A DNA stretch of 64,000 nucleotides from Cherax quadricarinatus (GCF_038502225.1 NC_091357.1:8602639-8666638); one strand, 5' to 3'. Shown: positions 44,896 through 57,016, counted from the stretch's first letter. Notes: generated from the sequence alone by a model not told the origin. Made by a program: numbers and translations.

Positions 44896-45204
44896 TTCAG
44901 TCACTGTGCCTTCTTACGAGGGACTGGTACGTACCCTCTCCCAAGTCTGCACCTACACTGCTTCACATCTGGCTTTCTCACTCTTCCCAGGACGTTATTA
45001 TGAGTCTCTCACTGGATCTCTGAGCTACACAAGGACTTTTGCTAGGGGCACCATAATTTATTTAATGCTTCATGACAGGGCTCAGAAATTATCAAAATCT
45101 GAGTCCCGTTTGGGCGATAAGAATGATACAGGGGTAGATTATTAATGGGATAGATTACTAATGGGATAGATTATCAGTGGGATAATTGTTAATAGTATAC
45201 TCGT
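44896..45204. other. Low-copy, no supported gene
   Basis: A continuing open frame to 45145 has no recognised domain and starts inside the SINE. 45130-45180 has three copies of an ATGGGATAGATTA word. Confidence 0.5.
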
Positions 45205-45300
45205 ACAATGCGACAGGTTGATAAATAAGACACACGTGAAACACTTGGGTTTCACTGAAACGTTTCGCCAGCGTAAGTAAAAGAACCGCCTTCAGGATCC
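45205..45300. mobile_element. FB1 left half
   Basis: GCGACAGGTTGATAAATAAG, CACACGTGAAACACTTGGGT and ACTGAAACGTTTCGCCAGCG; the right arm is missing. Confidence 0.6.
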
Positions 45301-45309
45301 AAAACAAGA

Positions 45310-45612
45310 ACTCGTTCAAAAACGTTGTCCAGCACGTATCTCAGCCTGTGCCTCGAGTACGCAGCACCAGCCTGAATCCCACACCTATTCAAGTGAGCAA
45401 AGCAGCGCCGTAAGATCAAACTTTTCTACCTGCCAGGTCTAAGGGGGAGGTTGGGGGGGAAGGAAGGGGGAAGAGAGGGGGGAAGGGGAGGGGTGGTAGG
45501 CTCATGTTTGGGAGTAAGATGAGGAAAGGGCCAGGAGGAGATACAATCAAGACGTACAAGGTACTCAGGTGTAATGACAGATATAGTATGGAAATGGAAA
45601 GGGTGCACACAC
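45310..45612 (+). mobile_element. LINE-A-like C-terminal relic
   Basis: YAAPA.IPHLFK-type text (CAGCACCAGCCTGAATCCCA) then [20 protein letters not shown] (family DMITTYKILRGIDK) and a CAC tract. The segment between, 45420-45500, is a GGGGAAGG-rich tract. Highly diverged. Confidence 0.5.
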
Positions 45613-45614
45613 AC

Positions 45615-47165
<1,551 letters not shown>

Positions 47166-47349
47166 ACACGCTACGAAAATTCCGTATGGTGTAAGGGTAG
47201 TTAGTAAGTGGAATGACCTGGTGGAAGAGGACGTGGAGGAAGCACAATACATGGATCTACAAGTAGGTATGGCAGAGCTCGGCAATTCCACATACACAAA
47301 TCCTATATTGAGAGCAAAGTAGATTTGTGGCATTTCTAAGTTTTTAGGT

Positions 47350-47350
<1 letters not shown>
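47166..47350 (+). mobile_element. Unassigned LINE C-terminal relic
   Basis: Encodes VVSKWNDLVEEDVEEAQYMD, a pattern common at the end of LINE ORFs (VVxxWN-L), then a stop within 40 codons. Family not assigned. Confidence 0.5.

Positions 47351-47353
<3 letters not shown>

Positions 47354-47432
<79 letters not shown>
47354..47432. repeat. (GT)n microsatellite, tail of LINE-A copy 16
   Basis: 79 bp of GT; (AC)n on the minus strand directly after AGGTGAGTAC. Confidence 0.97.
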
Positions 47433-47436
<4 letters not shown>

Positions 47437-47499
47437 CACCTAGTTGAGGTTGCAGGGGTCGAGTCCGAGCTCCTGTCCCCGCCTCTTCACTGATCGCTA

Positions 47500-48480
47500 C
47501 TAGGTCACTCTCCCTGAACCGTGAGCTTTATCATACCTCTGCTTAAAGCTATGTATGGATCCTGCCTCCACTACATCGCTTCCCAAACTATTCCACTTAC
47601 TGACTACTCTGTAGGTGAAGAAATACTTCCTAACATCCCTGTGATTCATCTGTGTCTTCAACTTCCAGCTGTGTCCACTTGTTACTGTGTCCAATCTCTG
47701 GAACATCCTGTCTTTGTCCACCTTGTCAATTCCTCTCAGTATTTTGTATGTCGTTATCATGTCCCCCCTATCTCTCCTGTCCTCCAGTGTCGTCAGGTTG
47801 ATTTCCCTTAACCTCTCCTCGTAGGACATACCTCGTAGCTCTGGAACTAGTCTTGTTGCAAACCTTTGCACTTTCTCTAGTTTCTTTACGGGCTTGGCTA
47901 GGTGTGGGTTCCAAACTGGTGCCGCATACTCCAATATGGGCCTAACGTACACGGTGTACAGGGTCCTGAACGATTCCTTATTAAGATGTCGGAATGCTGT
48001 TCTGAGGTTTGCTAGGCGCCCATATGCTGCAGCCGTTATTTGGTTGATGTGCGCTTCAGATGTGCCTGGTGTTATACTCACCCCAAGATCTTTTTCCTTG
48101 AGTGATGTTTGTAGTCTCTGGCCCCCTAGACTGTACTCCGTCTGCGGTCTTCTTTGCCCATCCCCAATCTTCATGACTTTGCACTTGGTGGGATTGAACT
48201 CCAGGAGCCAATTGCTGGGCCAGGTCTGCAGCCTGTCCAGATCCCTTTGTAGTTCTGCCTGGTCTTCGATCGAGTGAATTCTTCTCATCAACTTCACGTC
48301 ATCTGCAAACAGGGACACCTCGGAGTCTATTCCTTCCGTCATGTCGTTCACAAATACCAGAAACAGCACTGGTCCTAGGACTGACCCCTGTGGGACCCCG
48401 CTGGTCACAGGTGCCCACTCTGACACCTCGCCACGTACTATGACTCGCTGCTGTCTTCCTGACAAGTATTCCCTGAACAC
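47500..48480 (-). pseudogene. LINE-A RT palm-to-C-terminus frame (326 codons)
   Basis: Residues 28-40 GVPQGSVLGPVLF; catalytic ADD at 59-61 within SLFADDVKLM; LLEFNPTKCKVMKIGDGQRR near 92-111; DLGVSITPGT; AAAYGRLANLRTAFRHLNKE; YAAPVWNPHLAKPVKKLEKV; EERLREINLTTLEDRRDRGD; KYFFTYRVVSKWNSLGSDVV at the end. Uninterrupted. A 1-nt deletion at about 48471-48482 (compared with copy 5) shifts it out of frame with the upstream part. Enzymatically this would be the RNA-templated DNA polymerase of target-primed reverse transcription. No RNase H follows. Confidence 0.88.
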
Positions 48481-48953
48481 TGTAGTGCCTTCCCTGTTAT
48501 CCCTGCTTGGTCCTCCAGTTTTTGCACTAATCTCTTGTGTGGAACTGTGTCAAACGCCTTCTTGCAGTCCAAGAATATGTAATCCACCCACCCCTCTCTC
48601 TCTTGTCTTACTGCTGTCACCATGTCATAGAACTCCAGTAGGTTTGTGACACAGGATTTCCCGTCCCTGAAACCATGTTGGCTGTTGTTGATGAGATCTT
48701 TCCTTTCTAGGTGTTCCACCACTCTTCTGATAATCTTCTCCATGATTTTGCATACTATACATGTCAGTGACACTGGTCTGTAGTTTAGTGCTTCATGTCT
48801 GTCTCCTTTTTTAAAAATTGGGACTACATTTGCTGTCTTCCATGCCTCAGGCAATCTCCTGTTTCGATAGATGTATTGAACATTGTTGTTAGGGGTACAC
48901 ACAGCGCCTCTGCTCCCTCTCAGGACCCATGGGGAGATGTTATCTGGCCCCAT
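48438..48953 (-). pseudogene. LINE-A RT fingers/palm frame (171 codons)
   Basis: MGPDNISPWVLR, PEAWKTANVVPIFKKGDRHE, ALNYRPVSLTCIVCKIMEKI, QHGFRDGKSCVTNLLEFYDM, IFLDCKKAFDTVPHKRLVQK (first catalytic aspartate in FLDC retained). Runs out of frame at the 1-nt deletion near 48478. Directly upstream of the 326-codon frame. Confidence 0.88.
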
Positions 48954-49143
48954 TGCCTTCTGAGGTATCTAGCTCACTCAAAAGCCTCTTCACTTCTTCC
49001 TCGGTTGTGTGTACTGTGTCCAGCACATGGTGGTGTGCCCCACCTCTCCGTCTTTCTGGAGCCCCTTCTGTCTCTTCTGTGAACACTTCTTTGAATCTCT
49101 TGTTGAGTTCCTCATATACTTCACGGTCATTTCTTGTCTCTCA

Positions 49144-49589
<446 letters not shown>

Positions 49590-49734
49590 ACTCATGGTAA
49601 CGGTGCATCATGTCCACTGAACCTTCAGTCAAGCAACACCTGCTGGTATCATGAAGTCAATAAAAAAAAAGTGAAGAACGAGTTTCAGGCTCACCTCGAT
49701 TGTGGAGGGAAAACCCACCACTTGTACCCACCGA

Positions 49735-50035
49735 CCCACCTCTAACAGCCTCCTTAAACACCCACCCACCCACCCATCTCTAACAGCCTCCTTAAACATC
49801 CACCCACTATCTCTAACAACTCTAAACACCCACCTTACGACGCGTTAAACACGAGCGTGTTTAATGAGTCCATCCTAACTGGTGTTGTGCCAGATATGTG
49901 GAAGATAGCTAATATAGTTCCTATATTCAAATCAGGGGACAAGACCATTCTGTAACAAGTTTAAACACCCACCCACCACCTCTAACAACTTTTAACACCT
50001 ACTAACGGCCTCTAACAACTTAAAACAGACAACAG
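49735..50035. repeat. CACCCACC/CTCTAACA degenerate tandem repeat
   Basis: Imperfect units of CTCTAACAGCCTCCTTAAAC and ACCCACCCACC, interrupted at 49845-49945 by an RT fragment, then resuming to about 50035. Confidence 0.7.
49845..49945 (+). mobile_element. LINE RT fragment inside the tandem repeat
   Basis: Encodes VFNESILTGVVPDMWKIANI then VPIFKSGDK, the fingers motif before NYRPVSL in CR1/Jockey-group RTs. About 33 codons only. Neither the LINE-A nor the LINE-C spelling. Confidence 0.65.
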
Positions 50036-50800
50036 CCTCCTTGACCACCCACTCACCTGACTGACCAATATGTGAACCATCACGATGACACTCCACTCCT
50101 CCCTAAGGTCTACTTTTAAAGTAAAATATTCCCTTGTCTCCTGCATACCTTCATCTGAGCCTCACACTGAATATTACACTGGTAATTTCCCCTTCACCTT
50201 CTTCCTTTCCCCTCATCATTTTTTTTACGTTCATTCCGCTTCCTATCTACCTTCTTTCATGCATTTATACCCCTTCCTTTCCTTCCCTCACTACTCCTCT
50301 TCCTTTGTACATTTCCTCTCCTGTTGTTTTCCTTGCTCTTCTTCCCATCGCTCTAACTTCTTTTCTTTGTCGTTTTCTTATACCTCCTTTTCCTCCTGTT
50401 TTTCTCCCTCTCGTTCCCTTCATCTTCATGTTCCCCTATCTCTACCTTCTATTTTAGCAGTTCTCCTATTCTCCCTCCCCCATTTAACTTTCCCTTCTCC
50501 CTACATCCTTTCCCTTTCTTACTTCCCTTTTACAATTCCTGTTTTATCATCTTCCCCTTTACCATCCTCCCCTCTCCTCTCATCTCTTCCTCCTTGAATC
50601 TCCCTCTCCTCCCACTCTCCTTCCTTTCCCGTCCCCACTTCTCCCCCTACCAACTCCTGTTTGCCCCACTCTACTCCCCCATCTTCCCCTTCACCTACCC
50701 TCCAGTGCAGCATATAAGCAGAAAGCCAATTAACCTATCGCTAGTTAACAGTTCCTGAAGACAGAACGGACTACAACAACAAACACATACACCATTGTTC
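50036..50800. repeat. Pyrimidine-rich region (CT tract)
   Basis: 50130-50710 is overwhelmingly C and T on the plus strand with no fixed period. Long frames here are serine/proline/phenylalanine artefacts. No gene. Confidence 0.65.
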
Positions 50801-50814
50801 ACTGTTTAGTTATT

Positions 50815-51060
50815 ACACACACACACAATATACACTTGGGACAGATGCTAAAATCTCCCTGCAGGAAAAGGATCTTGGGGTTAGCATAGTAGCAAGAATA
50901 TCGACAGAAGTGGAAGCAGACTCCATACACAGCATTAAGGATAGGTATAACAGGGCTCACGAGGCTAGGAGAGACCGAACCTTGAAACGGCAAGGTAGGA
51001 TACGGCTATGAGGTAAGAGTCAATCTCTGCAACCACAAGCACGTGAGAAGAACAGGTGGG
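50815..51060 (+). mobile_element. LINE-A fragment, internally deleted
   Basis: (CA) tract, then CTGCAGGAAAAGGATCTTGG GGTTAGCATA (LINE-A KEKDLGVSI block) joined to GAAGCAGACTCCATACACAG (C-terminal HSFK block) and an AACCACAAGCACGTGAG terminus. The middle about 450 bp are missing. Confidence 0.6.
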
Positions 51061-51300
51061 AACACACACACATACAACAGTTTAACAGAAGGACAATTAA
51101 CTACATTACAGTCATAGATTACGCTAGCTATATTTTAAATTACTAAATTGTGTTGTTACCAGTCTGAGCCCACAACAGTGCACCTTGGCCATACTTTAGT
51201 AATGAATCCAGACCCAAGAACGGGCTGAAGTGCAAATATCGTTCTGGTCATTGGTGACTCAGTGACTCAGTGGTGGCTCAGATGGAGTCACCATGCTCAT

Positions 51301-51540
51301 GATGAATTAAATACTTTTGTAACATATGGATGTCTTTATTGTGCAAACATTTTTCGTCAACCTGTGGCTTTCCCAGTCCAATACAGAGACGAATGGTTGA
51401 CGATCAGGAGTTTGTGGCAATCAGTCCACAAACTCTTGATCATCAACCATTCTTCTCTGTACTGAACTGAGAAAGCTACTGGTTGGAGAAACGTTTCCAC
51501 AATAAAGATATCCAAATATTGCACGAGTGTCTAATTCATC
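51301..51540. mobile_element. FB1-type element forming a 240-bp near-palindrome
   Basis: Arms 51301-51414 and 51428-51540 pair along their whole length, with GATGAATTA/TAATTCATC at the ends, TATTGTGCAAACATTTTTCG against AGAAACGTTTCCACAATAAA, GAATGGTTGACGATCAGGAG against its complement, and a loop of about 8 bases inside AGTTTGTGG/CCACAAACT. The right arm is the better conserved core. AATAAA outward on the right. Confidence 0.8.
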
Positions 51541-51684
51541 AGTGAACCATGCTGTCATGCAGGTAAGCTGTTGGTGTATGTAGGTTGGATTTCATACGGT
51601 CCTGCACATGAAGGTTCGTCTCAAATCCAACCTACCTAATATTCTCCACCTGACTCTCCACATATATACACATGTACTCTTTAC

Positions 51685-51785
51685 CCAGTTAGATCTGTTT
51701 GTGACTTGATAAAGTCTACTGTGTGGGCGAAACGCTGTCAATAAAAATATCACATTATAGCGCATTTGTGTCTATTTTTCCACCG
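51685..51785 (+). mobile_element. FB3 right half
   Basis: GACTTGATAAAGTCTACTGT, GTGGGCGAAACGCTGTCAAT, AAAAATATCACATTATAGCG, CATTTGTGTCTATTTTTCCA. Left arm absent. Confidence 0.68.
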
Positions 51786-52088
51786 TGTTGGTACTTTATA
51801 CATTTATCTCCATCCTGCCGGAGTCACACGGCACAAAACAACACGGTCTCCTGATTCGTTTACTTAAAATTCAGGCTTGTACTAATTTCTATTAATACGT
51901 TAATGTAATATTGTATCATCAGTGCGTGATGTGGACTATATACTTGTTTTCCTAAAAGAAATATCGATGGTGATCGACTTCTCAATAAAAATTTGACAGT
52001 TATGCAGAACAATAAATACTTTCAGAAGACTGCTATTGTTTCCCTTCTCCAGGAAAATATCTCTGAAAACAAATCTGTTTTTTCCTTA
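51786..52088. other. Low-copy, no supported feature
   Basis: A/T-rich sequence. No repeat or domain recognised. Confidence 0.5.
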
Positions 52089-52280
52089 CTTAGGGTATTT
52101 TCCGGCATATAAGGCGCACGAGTATATAAGATGCATAAGACGTTTCCAAGACGTTGTAACATTAGTAAACGTAACCCAAAGATTACCCTTGACACTATCT
52201 TGAGCATATAAGGAGCAGGGTGATTTTCCAAGACTTTTGTGGAAAGAAAACCGCGCCTTATATGCAGGAAAATACGGTAA
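52089..52280. mobile_element. MITE-2 (about 190 bp) with TATAAGGCGC termini
   Basis: Left end TAGGGTATTTTCCGGCATAT followed by AAGGCGC; the right end is the complement of TTACCGTATTTTCCTGCATA then TAAGGCGC. Imperfect TIRs of about 27 bp bounded by TA on both sides, as for Tc1/mariner-type elements. A short ORF inside is not a transposase. Confidence 0.7.
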
Positions 52281-52630
52281 ATATATGGGAAAGTCGGTCC
52301 CCAGTACAAACAGGGGACCTACAGTCTCGGAGATGATAAAGGTAATTCAGCGATAAAACCTGGATATTTCTGCCGGGAACTGATTGAGGTTTTCTCGCCC
52401 TACCACACCCTTACATATGTACATGAATACTCCGATCAAGTATTGCCAACTTACCATGACGGTGCACCCTGGCCTGGATTTGCCAGGAGGGAGAGAGTTC
52501 GTCCTCATCTGGACTTACCTGAAAGAAGAATAAGAGTTCGTACGTCAGTTCCAAATTACTGGTTTATTAGCACAATAAAAATTTAAATTAATTTTACCGT
52601 ACTTTTGTGATGGTGTTTTTTAATCAAGAG
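52281..52630. other. Low-copy, no supported feature
   Basis: No repeat or domain recognised between MITE-2 and the RTE-like LINE. Confidence 0.5.
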
Positions 52631-53565
52631 GTGTGTGTGGGGGGGAGTGGGTGTTGTCAGAGGTGTTCTTTGCTGATGATACTGTGCTTTTGGGAGATTC
52701 TGAAGAGAAGTTGTAGAGGTTGGTTGATGAGTTTATAGGAAAGAGTAAGGTGATGAGGATAACAAAAAATTAGGTAACGAAAGACTGGATATCAGACTGG
52801 AGGGAGAGAGTATGGAGGAGGTGAATGTATTAGATATCTGGGAGTGGGTGTGTCAGCAGATGAGTTTATGAAAGATGAGATGAATCATAAAACTGACGAG
52901 GGGAAAAAAAGGTGAGTGGTGCACTGAGGAGCTTGTGGAGACGAAGAACTTTATCCATGAAAGCAAAGAGGGGAATATATGAGAGTATAGTTATACCAAC
53001 GCTCTTGTAAGGGTGTGAAGCATGGGTGGTGAATGTTGCAACAAGAAGCCTGGAGGCAGTGGTGATGTCATGTCTGAGAGCAATGTGTGGTGTGAATATA
53101 ATGCAGAGAATTCGTAGTTTGGAGAGTTGGAGGAGGTGTGGGATTACCAAAACTATTATCCAGAGGGCTGAGGAGGGGTTATTAAGATGGTTTGGACATG
53201 TAGAGTGGATGGAATGGAATAGATGACTTAGATAATTATTATTATAATCAAGGGGGAAGCGCTAAACCCGGAGGATTATACAGCGCCTGGGGGGGATGTG
53301 GAAGGCATTCAGGCTTAATTCGGGGAACTGGAGCACAGATCCAATTCCCTAAATCAAGAGCCCCTCACCAACATCAAGGAACCTTCCTTGAGGGGAGATG
53401 ACTTAGAGTGTATAAATCTGTAGTGGAGGGAAGGTGGGGTAGGGGTCGGCCTAGGAAAGGTTGGAGGGAGGAGGTAAAGGAGGTTTTGTGTGCGAGGGAC
53501 TTGGACTTCCAGCAAGCACGCGTGAGCGTGTTATATAGGAGCAAATGGAGACAAATGTTTTTTAG
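52631..53565 (+). pseudogene. RTE-like reverse transcriptase C-terminal ORF, interrupted
   Basis: VFFADDTVLLGDSEEKL (catalytic ADD retained), then stop codons, RLDIRLEGESMEEV, YLGVGVSADEF, GALRSLWRRRTLSMKAKRGI, YESIVIPTL then a stop in place of L-Y, GCEAWVVNVATRSLEAVVMS, CLRAMCGVNIMQRIRSLESW, RAEEGLLRWFGHVEWME and, past SINE-1, YKSVVEGRWGRGRPRKGWRE EVKEVL. The LRWFGHVERM and RGRPRKGW words are typical RTE-clade C-termini. Early truncation, stops and the SINE leave it non-functional. Confidence 0.82.
53233..53395 (-). mobile_element. SINE-1 copy nested in the RTE-like ORF
   Basis: 163 bp with a perfect 12-bp target duplication AGATGACTTAGA (53221-53232 and 53396-53407). Minus strand starts CCCCTCAAGGAAGGTTCC and ends TTGATTATAATAATAATTA. 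Confidence 0.95.
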
Positions 53566-53784
53566 GACTTGACGTGCTGTTGGAGTGTGAGCAAGGTAAC
53601 ATTTATGAAGGGATTCAGGGAAACCGGCAGGCTGGACTTGATTCTTGGAGATGAGAAGTACAGTATCTGCACTCTTTTGCAGTATAACTGTAGTGCTAGC
53701 ATGCCTCTGCCAAGACAGTGATGGAGTGAATGATGAAAGTTTTTCTTTTTCGGGCCACCCTGCCTTTGGTGGGAAACGGCTGTG

Positions 53785-53788
<4 letters not shown>

Positions 53789-53865
<77 letters not shown>

Positions 53866-53876
53866 ATATATATATA
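53789..53876. repeat. (AT)n microsatellite, RTE tail / MITE-1 left flank
   Basis: 88 bp of AT with a TTT interruption at about 53851. Confidence 0.97.
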
Positions 53877-54262
53877 TGTCGTGCCGAATATGTAAAACTG
53901 GTCAATTAGCAAGAACTCATTTAAAATTAAGTCCTTTCTAGAATTTTCTCTTATACGTTTAAAGATATATTTTTTTTATTAATGTTGATGTAAAAAATTA
54001 TAATTTTGCTCCAAAAGGAACTTAAAAAACTTACCTAACCTTATTATAACAAACGCAATTTATTTTAGCCTAACCCAACTAAATATATTTTAGATTTGTT
54101 TACAATAATTTAATACTAAACAAACACAGTAAAATATATTTTTTTCGTTAGGTTCAGAATGATTTTGGCGAAATTATTGCATACACAAATTTTCACTTGT
54201 CCTATATGGCAAGATGAGCGTTGCTATTTAAGCCAAGATCGCAAGTTCTGCCTATTCGGCAC

Positions 54263-54266
<4 letters not shown>
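53877..54266. mobile_element. MITE-1 copy 3, complete (390 bp)
   Basis: TIR TGTCGTGCCGAATA at 53877-53890 and its complement TATTCGGCACGACA at 54253-54266, flanked by TA on both sides in (AT)n. A/T-rich body shared with 23773-24159 and 25224-25570. Nothing like a transposase is encoded. TA flanks fit a Tc1/mariner-type target, but the superfamily is not proven. Confidence 0.85.

Positions 54267-54341
<75 letters not shown>
54267..54341. repeat. (AT)n microsatellite, MITE-1 right flank
   Basis: 75 bp of AT continuing the tract interrupted by MITE-1. Confidence 0.97.
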
Positions 54342-54345
<4 letters not shown>

Positions 54346-54879
54346 TGAAAGTCGTACCATCAGGAGCCTCAACGATATATTAGTATAATACATGAGAGAG
54401 GAGAGAGAGATAGAGAGAGATGAATGAGAATTACAGACACTAAGAGCACCACATCCTATTCAACAAAAACTTAATGAAAATTATAATAATTACAAGAACT
54501 AAAATAATAACAAAAACAACAACTACGCTAACAGGCTGTCATTAATTATTTAAGCCAGGGGAGGTTCCCAAGAAATTTAGTCCAGGCACCTCCTTCCAGA
54601 CTATGACCCAAGTCAGCACTCCTCGTCCCCCCCCCCCCCCGGTATCAATCACTGTCACTCAATGGATTTACAAAAACACGCATCAAGAGGGCCATCCATT
54701 ACCTTCCTCATACAAACATCGTGTTTACTGCTGTATTCAAGGACAATCGCATATATTATAACCATCCAATGTTATGACATCTTATGAATGATAATGCAAA
54801 ATAATAATAAGAATTATGTAAATTAAGGATAATGTTACTGATATGTTGTCGTTTAATTATCAATGTGATGGACGGACCT
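54342..54879. other. Low-copy, no supported gene
   Basis: A/T-rich with a C14 run at about 54627-54640. No domain recognised. Confidence 0.5.
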
Positions 54880-54892
54880 GCATTTCAGCACA

Positions 54893-55054
54893 TTATTATT
54901 ATAATCAAGGGGGAAGCGCTAAACCCGGAGGATTATACAGCGCCTGGTGGGGGGGATGTGGAAGGCATTCAGGCTTAATTCGGGGAACTGGAGCACAGAT
55001 CCAATTCCCTAAATCAAGAGCCCCTCACCAACATCAAGGAACCTTCCTTGAGGG
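54893..55054 (-). mobile_element. SINE-1 copy with 13-bp target duplication
   Basis: 162 bp flanked by GCATTTCAGCACA (54880-54892 and 55055-55067). Same ends as the copies at 30049 and 53233. Very similar sequence, so probably a young family. Confidence 0.95.
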
Positions 55055-55412
55055 GCATTTCAGCACAAAGGTCAGTCAAGTTGGCAGTCAGGACAATTTC
55101 ACTCTTATCTTCTTCACCATTCATCCTCTGGCGATTTTGTATTTTGTAAGTTTGCATGTTTTTAATAGCATATTTATTTTAAGCACGTAGACGTATTTTG
55201 AATGTTGGCTTTTATGAATCTTTATCAATACTCGTTGATTTTTTATCTGTGTTTCTTTATGCCAGTTTCAAGATACTGAAAGCGAAAGAACTGACAGGTC
55301 CCACAACCACATCTATAAACACGATATAATGACAAGCATAACATTTACACCAACAGGAGAGTAACTACCAGAGTACACTGGGCGTCCTGCTATGAATGCT
55401 TCCGACAAGTTG

Positions 55413-55660
55413 ATAAATTAGACACATGTGCAACACTTGGGTATCTTTATTGTGGAAACGCTTCACCACACAGTGGCTTCAACAGTCTGAAGGAATTTGA
55501 GGTAATCAGTCCATCAGTCTTGGTGGACTGATTACATCGACTTCAGGCTGAGGGACTGATTACTTCAAACTCCTTCTGATCTTCATCATTCTTCTTTGTA
55601 CTGGACTGATAAAGCCACTGTGTGGCGAAACGTTTCCACAGTAAAAATTTAAAACTTGTG
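55413..55660. mobile_element. FB1 element, right outer end lost
   Basis: Left arm CGACAAGTTGATAAATTAGA, CACATGTGCAACACTTGGGT and TTATTGTGGAAACGCTTCAC; inner inverted pair TGAGGTAATCAGTCCATCAG / CTGAGGGACTGATTACTTCA; right arm GATAAAGCCACTGTGTGGCG, AAACGTTTCCACAGTAAAAA. The right end stops before the GTGTCTAAT terminus. Confidence 0.75.
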
Positions 55661-55699
55661 GGTTCTCTGAACCACTTACCTGCACTCCTGGCAAAACTG

Positions 55700-55835
55700 A
55701 CTTCTAGGTTAGGTTACGTAACGTTTGTCAGGAAACACGACAAATGTTTCCTGACGCGGGTCTTAGATGATGACCCGCCGTTGAAGCTTTTGATCATTTG
55801 ACCGAGGCCTTTCGCTGGCTTACAGGTCCACCCTT
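55700..55835. repeat. Interspersed repeat IR-1, copy 2
   Basis: CTAGGTTAGGTTACGTAACG, TTTGTCAGGAAACACGACAA, ATGTTTCCTGACGCGGGTCT, ATGATGACCCGCCGTTGAAG, CGAGGCCTTTCGCTGGCTTA. Matches 27800-27925. Confidence 0.75.
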
Positions 55836-56217
55836 TTAAAAATTATAGTCAGTTATAACCATTTAGTTACTGTAACTGACTTCTAGTTCACTAACCATCA
55901 CTTCACAACGCTGCTTTTTAATGTACCCAAATTGATTCGTTTGCTTTATATTCATATAACGTGTGAGGAGACGAAAACAAAAGGAGAAACTGGTCGCATT
56001 TCCACTTAGGTCAGCCAAAATGAAGCCCACTGAGTTTCGATCATTTATATTTCTTTCACTTCATCCATTAGTCGAGAGCCTTGTGTATGGGAGTGGTGAA
56101 CGATATAACAATTGCCAAATGAACGTAGGTGTTATCCCATCAGCTGGATGGATGCAATCTGAGAAATCCTTAACTGTACGTTACTGAAATGTACTAATTT
56201 ATTTAAAATGACAAGAT
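55836..56217. other. Low-copy, no supported gene
   Basis: A 74-codon frame at 55963-56187 has no recognised motif. Confidence 0.5.
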
Positions 56218-56490
56218 CTCGTTTATGGATATGTGTTGCCCAAGACTGTTCAACTGCCTCCCAGCACACATAAGGGGGATTACCAACAGACCCCTGGCTG
56301 TTTTCAAGAAGGCACTGGACAAGCACCTAAAATCAGTACCTGATCAGCCGGGCTGTGGTTCGTACGTCGTGTTACGTGCGGCAAATAGTAACAGCCTAGT
56401 TGATCAGGCCCTGATCCACCATGAGGCCTGGTCCCAGACCAGGCCGCGGGGGCGTTGACCCCCGAAGCTCTCTCCAGGTATACTCCAGGT
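56218..56490 (+). mobile_element. LINE-B 3' end
   Basis: Encodes PRLFNCLPAHIRGITNRPLA, VFKKALDKHLKSVPDQPGCG, SYVVLRAANSNSLVDQALIH and HEAWSQTRPRGR, then CGAAGCTCTCTCCAGGTATA CTCCAGGTATG. The 77-codon frame is intact. Confidence 0.85.
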
Positions 56491-56565
56491 ATGTTTGATA
56501 TATTTAACATCTAAACAGAATATAATAAATACGAATTCTGTCATTACAGAGGCTTTTTCTCACAA

Positions 56566-56665
56566 CCCCTGACAAGGCCCTGATCCATCGGGAGGCCTGG
56601 TCATGGACCGGGCCGCGGGGGCGTTGATCCCCGGAATAACCTCCAGGTAACCTCCAGGTAACCAG
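56566..56665 (+). mobile_element. LINE-B 3' terminus, second copy
   Basis: CCCTGATCCATCGGGAGGCC through GGGGCGTTGATCCCCGGAAT and AACCTCCAGGTAACCTCCAG GTAACCAGGTAA: three tail repeats of about 11 bp. Confidence 0.82.
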
Positions 56666-56971
56666 GTAATCAGTGAGACGCACGCACCATAGTTTGAGAA
56701 TCACTGATCCAAGCAATTAAGACTTCTTGAAGACACGTCGCAGAACAGACAAGCACTTGGAGAGGTAGTTTTATAACCAATTATTCCGTAGAGATAATGC
56801 AACAGCTGTTGCTGCCTCAGCGCGCGGCACTTCAGAAGGTTGAGAAGTACAGCCTCGGTACATAGGAAAAGTACGAGGTACAGCTGTAAGGAAATACATC
56901 TGAGCTCATGAAAATTCAAGTAATGTGAATACTTATGCATATATATACTGGTCCCTTCTCTCTTTTGTGTA
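56666..56971. other. Low-copy, no supported feature
   Basis: No gene or repeat recognised. Confidence 0.5.
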
Positions 56972-57016
56972 AGTGTGACTTTGTAAATGGTCCAAGTCGG
57001 TCCGAAACGTCGTCGT

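Larger units (their letters stand above)
52631..53788 (+). mobile_element. RTE-like LINE, RT C-terminal half to (TA)n tail
   Basis: From the RT catalytic box to the 3' end, split by SINE-1 at 53233-53395. The 3' UTR (53575-53788) contains AAGGGATTCAGGGAAACCGG and TTTGGTGGGAAACGGC, and the tail is (TA)n 53789-53876, into which MITE-1 later inserted. Confidence 0.82.

Noticed and set aside
44801..45145. 114-codon ORF
   Set aside because: Begins inside a SINE-3 head and has no recognisable domain downstream.
50085..50597. 170-codon serine/phenylalanine-rich protein
   Set aside because: Direct translation of a CT-rich low-complexity tract.
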